Shown: one piece after another, positions 5,723 through 8,454 of the stretch
Position numbering within the stretch: position 1 is the stretch's first letter
How the letters are laid out: each line of letters starts with the position of its first letter
Assembly: GCA_036260395.1 (NCBI GenBank)
Contig: DASZZY010000192.1
Location: forward strand, 1 to 8,454
Origin: DASZZY01 sp036260395
Lineage (GTDB): Bacteria; Actinomycetota; UBA4738; CALAEC01
Direction of reading: 5' to 3'
DNA: 8,454 bases
The notes under the pieces: model-generated
What the model was told of the DNA's origin: nothing
What the model saw: the letters and a program-made list of their open reading frames with translations, nothing else
The model's database searches: none
Translations under genes and position numbers: made by a program

Positions 5723-6564
5723 ACCGTCTTCATCTCCATGAGGGCGGTGATGGCGTAGGGGCTCTGCGCGCTATCCGACAGCCACTCGGTCTGGCCGTCG
5801 CCGGCGCGGACCAGCCGCTTGACGTTCTCCGAGGCGGCCCGCTCGGCGTCGCCCCGGAGCTCCTCGGGGACGCCGGTGAGGTCCACGGCGTTCACGTCCA
5901 TGTGCCCAGCCAGCCACGGGACCAGCTCTGTCTTCAGGCCCGTCAGCACGTTGATGACCCCGCCGGGGACGTCGGAGGTGGCCAGCACCTCGGCCAGCGT
6001 GATGGCCGGAAGCGGCCACCGCTCGCTGGCCAGGACCACCGCGGTGTTGCCCGAGACGATCGCCGGGGCCAGCCGCGAGACCAGGCCGACCAGCGCCGGC
6101 TCCTCGGGCGCCACGACGCCGACGACGCCGGTCGGCTCAGGGATCGTGAAGTTGAAGTACGGGGCGGCCACCGGATTGACCGAACCCAGGATGTGGTGGA
6201 CCTTGTCCGCCCACCCCGCGTACCAGACCCACCGGTCGATGGCCACGGCGACCTCCAGCTCGGCATCGGCGGCGCCGGTGCGGCCGACCTCGTCGACGAA
6301 CTGCGCCCGCCGCCCCTCCATCAGCTCGGCCACCCGGTACAGCACTTGCCCGCGGTTGTACGCGGTCTTCCCGGACCACCCCGGCCACGCGGACCGCGCG
6401 GCGCGGACGGCCTCGCGGAGGTCCTTCCTGGAGCCCCGGACGGCCTGGGCGAGGACGGCGCCCTCGGCGTCGTGGACCGGGTACGACCGGCCCGACTCCG
6501 AGCGCGGGAACGCCCCGCCGATGTAGAGCTTGTAGGTCTTGCGGACCGGGAGCCGCTCGGTCAC
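5701..6564 (-). CDS. Short, cysteine-free aldehyde-dehydrogenase-family paralogue
   Basis: This 287-residue protein starts at GTG 6564-6562, six bases after a good GGAGG site. It matches the coenzyme-binding half of aldehyde dehydrogenases: YKLYIGGAF at 11-19, WVWYAGWADK at 112-121 (like YYAGWADK in the full-length neighbour), IPEPTGVVGVVAP at 141-153, APAIVSGNTAVVL at 166-178 and VPGGVINVLTG at 199-209. The usual PWNFP reads APEEP, and KPAE reads ASER, so the catalytic Asn and NAD-contacting Lys are missing. The catalytic domain is absent and the protein has no cysteine at all. The C-terminus ends in an ordered ALMEMKTVWHPMG segment rather than a ragged break, which argues for a real short family rather than a fresh truncation. 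It is probably not an active dehydrogenase; a subunit or partner of the full-length enzyme is a reasonable inference. A shared family is clear, the role unknown. Confidence 0.8.
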   Translation of the reverse strand: MTERLPVRKTYKLYIGGAFPRSESGRSYPVHDAEGAVLAQAVRGSRKDLREAVRAARSAWPGWSGKTAYNRGQVLYRVAELMEGRRAQFVDEVGRTGAADAELEVAVAIDRWVWYAGWADKVHHILGSVNPVAAPYFNFTIPEPTGVVGVVAPEEPALVGLVSRLAPAIVSGNTAVVLASERWPLPAITLAEVLATSDVPGGVINVLTGLKTELVPWLAGHMDVNAVDLTGVPEELRGDAERAASENVKRLVRAGDGQTEWLSDSAQSPYAITALMEMKTVWHPMGA

Positions 6565-6594
6565 GGCCGACCTCCCCGGTATCCTGGCCGGACC

Positions 6595-6900
6595 GTGCGG
6601 AACCCGTGGTGGCTGACGCTCCTCACCGTGCTCGCGTCGATCTGGCTCGGCGTGTGGTTCCTGGTGTCGTGGGCCTCCTCGCTCGGGGTGGCCTGCGGCG
6701 CCGACGACCTCTGCCAGCAGCGCGCCGACACCGGGTGGGCGGTCCTGATGGGCACCCAGCTCCTCGGCGGGATCGCGGCCGTCGTCGCGCTCGCCCGGCG
6801 GCGCTGGCGCCCGTGGGGCATCGGCCTGGCGCTGGTCCTCTCGCCCGCCGCGTTCCTCGTCGTCACGCGCATCTACTACCCGCCCGGGTACTCGCTCTGA
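6595..6900 (+). CDS. Small three-helix membrane protein, unknown function
   Basis: This 101-residue protein starts at GTG 6595 and ends with TGA at 6898-6900. It has three likely helices: about 5-27 (WWLTLLTVLASIWLGVWFLV), 48-66 and 74-91. Cys34 and Cys40 lie in the loop between helices 1 and 2 and could form a disulfide. A basic ARRRWRP patch lies between helices 2 and 3, and the tail is YYPPGYSL. Aromatic/hydrophobic composition and charge placement look like a real protein, and the minus strand here reads as low-complexity shadow. No ribosome-binding site precedes the start. A TATCCT (6580-6585) nine bases upstream could serve as a -10 for a nearly leaderless message. The gene diverges from the short dehydrogenase paralogue (30-base gap), and its 3' end overlaps that of the full-length dehydrogenase by 25 bases. 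I do not recognise a family. Confidence 0.65.
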   Translation: MRNPWWLTLLTVLASIWLGVWFLVSWASSLGVACGADDLCQQRADTGWAVLMGTQLLGGIAAVVALARRRWRPWGIGLALVLSPAAFLVVTRIYYPPGYSL

Positions 6901-8411
6901 ATCGCCGGGGCACCGGCGCCGTCCTCGACGAACGCCAGGTACGGCTCCAGGCCGTGGAGGCCGCCCTCGCGGCCGAAGCCGGACTCCTTGTAGCCCCCGA
7001 ACGGGCTCGAGGGGTCGAACCGGTTGTACGTGTTGGCCCAGATGACCCCGGCCCGCAGGCGCGAGGTCATCCACAGGATCCGCGACCCCTTCTCGGTCCA
7101 GACCCCGGCCGACAGCCCGTACGGCGTGTTGTTGGCCTTCTCCAGGGCCTCCTCCGGCGTGCGGAACGTGAGCACCGAGAGCACCGGCCCGAAGATCTCC
7201 TCGCGGGCGATGCGGTGTGACTGCGAGACGCCGGTGAATACCGTGGGGCGGAACCAGTAGCCGCGGTCGGGCAGGTCGCAGGCCGGCTGGTAGATCTCGG
7301 CGCCCTCCTCCTGGCCGGAGGCCACGAGCTCCTCGATCTTCTCGAGCTGGGCCTTCGAGTTGATGGCGCCCACGTCGGTGTTCTTGTCGAGGGGGTCGCC
7401 GACCCGCAGCGTCGCCAGCCGGCCCTTCAGCCGGTCCACCAGCGGCTCGAACACCGACTCCTGCACGAACAGCCGCGACCCCGCGCAGCACACGTGGCCC
7501 TGGTTGAAGTAGATGCCGTTGACGATCCCCTCGACGGCCTGGTCGAGCGCGGCATCTTCGAAGACGATGTTGGCCGCCTTGCCCCCGAGCTCGAGCGTCA
7601 GGCGCTTCGACGTCCCGGCCACCGCCCGCCGGATGATCTTCCCGACCTCGGTGGAACCCGTGAACGCCACCTTGTCGACCGCCGGGTGCGAGACCACGGC
7701 CGCGCCGGTCCGTCCGGCACCGGTCACGATGTTCACCGCCCCCGGAGGCAGGTCGGCCTCCTGGATCACCTCGGCCAGCAGCATCGCGGTCAGCGGGGTG
7801 GTCTCGGCGGGCTTCAGCACGGCCACGTTCCCCGTGGCCAGCGCGGGCGCCAGCTTCCACGCCGCCATCAGCAGCGGGAAGTTCCACGGGATCACCTGGC
7901 CGGCGACACCGAGGGGCCGCGGGACCCGTCCGGGGAACGCGTAGTCGAGCTTGTCCGCCCATCCCGCGTAGTAGAAGAAGTGGGCCGCGGCCAGCGGGAG
8001 GTCCACGTCGCGGGACTCCTTGATGGGCTTGCCGCCGTCCAGGGTCTCGAGCACGGCGAACTCGCGGGACCGCTCCTGGAGGGCCCGGGCGATGCGGTAC
8101 AGGTACTTGGCGCGCTCCCGGCCGGGGAGGTCGCGCCAGCGCCGCTCCCACGCCTCGCGGGCGCCGGCCACGGCGAGGTCGACGTCCTCGGGGCCGGCCT
8201 CGGCCACCTCGGCCAGCGGCTCCTCGGTCGCCGGGTTGATCGTCTCGAACCACCGCCCGGACCGGGGCTCGACGAAGTCGCCGCCGATGAACAGCCCGTA
8301 GCGGTCGGGGATGCGGACGATCTCGGTCGACTCCCGCGAGGGCGCGTAGGCGAACGGCGTCCGCTCGGCGAGCGTGCGCTCGGGGCGCTCGAGGTCGCCG
8401 CGCTCGCCCAT
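6876..8411 (-). CDS. NAD(P)-dependent aldehyde dehydrogenase, full length
   Basis: This 511-residue protein has its ATG at 8411-8409, overlapping the preceding stop codon by one base (TGATG). Aldehyde dehydrogenases oxidise aldehydes to carboxylates through a thiohemiacetal on a cysteine. Visible features are YGLFIGGDF (38-46) at the start of the fold, VIPWNFP (173-179, Asn177 of the oxyanion hole), KPAETTP (200-206, coenzyme-binding Lys200), FTGSTEVGK (250-258), LELGGK (273-278, general base Glu274), FNQGHVCCAGSR (302-313, catalytic Cys308 by alignment), EEIFGPV (404-410) and PFGGYKESGFGRE (470-482). The family-typical start is preceded by about 35 residues of charged N-terminal extension with no alternative start codon in it. 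The upstream gene appears to be deoC, whose product releases acetaldehyde, so acetaldehyde oxidation during deoxyribose breakdown is the likely role. The substrate is inferred from context only. Confidence 0.93.
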   Translation of the reverse strand: MGERGDLERPERTLAERTPFAYAPSRESTEIVRIPDRYGLFIGGDFVEPRSGRWFETINPATEEPLAEVAEAGPEDVDLAVAGAREAWERRWRDLPGRERAKYLYRIARALQERSREFAVLETLDGGKPIKESRDVDLPLAAAHFFYYAGWADKLDYAFPGRVPRPLGVAGQVIPWNFPLLMAAWKLAPALATGNVAVLKPAETTPLTAMLLAEVIQEADLPPGAVNIVTGAGRTGAAVVSHPAVDKVAFTGSTEVGKIIRRAVAGTSKRLTLELGGKAANIVFEDAALDQAVEGIVNGIYFNQGHVCCAGSRLFVQESVFEPLVDRLKGRLATLRVGDPLDKNTDVGAINSKAQLEKIEELVASGQEEGAEIYQPACDLPDRGYWFRPTVFTGVSQSHRIAREEIFGPVLSVLTFRTPEEALEKANNTPYGLSAGVWTEKGSRILWMTSRLRAGVIWANTYNRFDPSSPFGGYKESGFGREGGLHGLEPYLAFVEDGAGAPAIQSEYPGG

Positions 8412-8454
8412 CAGTCCACCGTGAAGTAGTCCGGCCCTTGGTACCGCCCGTCGC
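8411..8454 (-). CDS. deoC: C-terminal end of a probable deoxyribose-phosphate aldolase (partial)
   Basis: Only thirteen codons are in the window (GRYQGPDYFTVD preceded by Asp, then TGA at 8413-8411). The aromatic DYF-x-x-D ending resembles the C-termini I remember from actinobacterial DeoC proteins, and deoC next to aldehyde dehydrogenase genes is a known actinobacterial arrangement. DeoC splits deoxyribose 5-phosphate into glyceraldehyde 3-phosphate and acetaldehyde. The identification rests on a very short peptide and on context. The stop codon overlaps the next start by one base, indicating one transcript. Confidence 0.5.
   Translation of the reverse strand, partial: DGRYQGPDYFTVD

Noticed and set aside
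5701..8253. An 850-codon minus-strand open frame continuous with the short dehydrogenase paralogue
   Set aside because: Upstream of 6564 it reads as arginine/glycine/proline-rich shadow of the full-length dehydrogenase and of the small plus-strand gene. The GGAGG plus GTG at 6564 marks the real start.
1..8454. CRISPR arrays, insertion sequences, tRNA or rRNA genes
   Set aside because: No regularly spaced direct repeats other than the kelch coding repeats, no transposase-like protein and no tRNA-like cloverleaf sequence was noticed in any interval.

Overview
The window is very GC-rich, gene-dense DNA that looks like a chromosomal segment of an actinomycete-type bacterium (Actinomycetota, possibly an uncultured lineage). 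This rests on frequent GTG starts, many 1-4 base gene overlaps, a recO-uppS pair, a PGPGW-family membrane protein and a probable deoC-aldehyde dehydrogenase set. It is an inference from gene content; no rRNA or tRNA is present. Almost every base is coding, so there is no gene-free stretch above 300 bases.

Left region (1-1990, all minus strand): an operon resembling the maturation half of a methylamine dehydrogenase (mau) cluster. In transcription order it holds a MauD-type membrane-anchored thioredoxin-like protein, a Tat-exported cysteine-rich protein resembling the methylamine dehydrogenase light chain (MauA), a possible 25-residue membrane peptide, and a large membrane protein with a MauE/DoxX-like C-terminal part that runs off the left edge. 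A clear -35/-10 promoter sits just upstream of mauD. No mauG or classical mauB is in view. By eye, the MauA-like protein keeps the first cofactor tryptophan but has tyrosine at the second.

Divergent from it (2058-3344, plus strand) is an exported, C-terminally anchored seven-repeat kelch-type beta-propeller. Its six cysteines occur only as three vicinal pairs. Because the classical heavy chain MauB is also a seven-bladed propeller, the pairing is the most interesting hypothesis here: an actinobacterial periplasmic or cell-surface redox system related to, but distinct from, methylamine dehydrogenase.

Middle region (3355-6564, minus strand): a tightly packed run in the order short aldehyde-dehydrogenase-like protein, PGPGW membrane protein, recO, uppS (cis-prenyltransferase), gamma-glutamylcyclotransferase-like protein. 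Four of the five genes overlap a neighbour, and only recO has a short upstream gap. The run converges tail-to-tail with the kelch gene.

Right region (6595-8454): a full-length NAD(P)-type aldehyde dehydrogenase overlaps the last codons of a gene that is probably deoC (deoxyribose-phosphate aldolase). Acetaldehyde from the aldolase would be a natural substrate for the dehydrogenase. A small three-helix membrane protein is encoded on the opposite strand between the full-length dehydrogenase and its short, cysteine-free paralogue.
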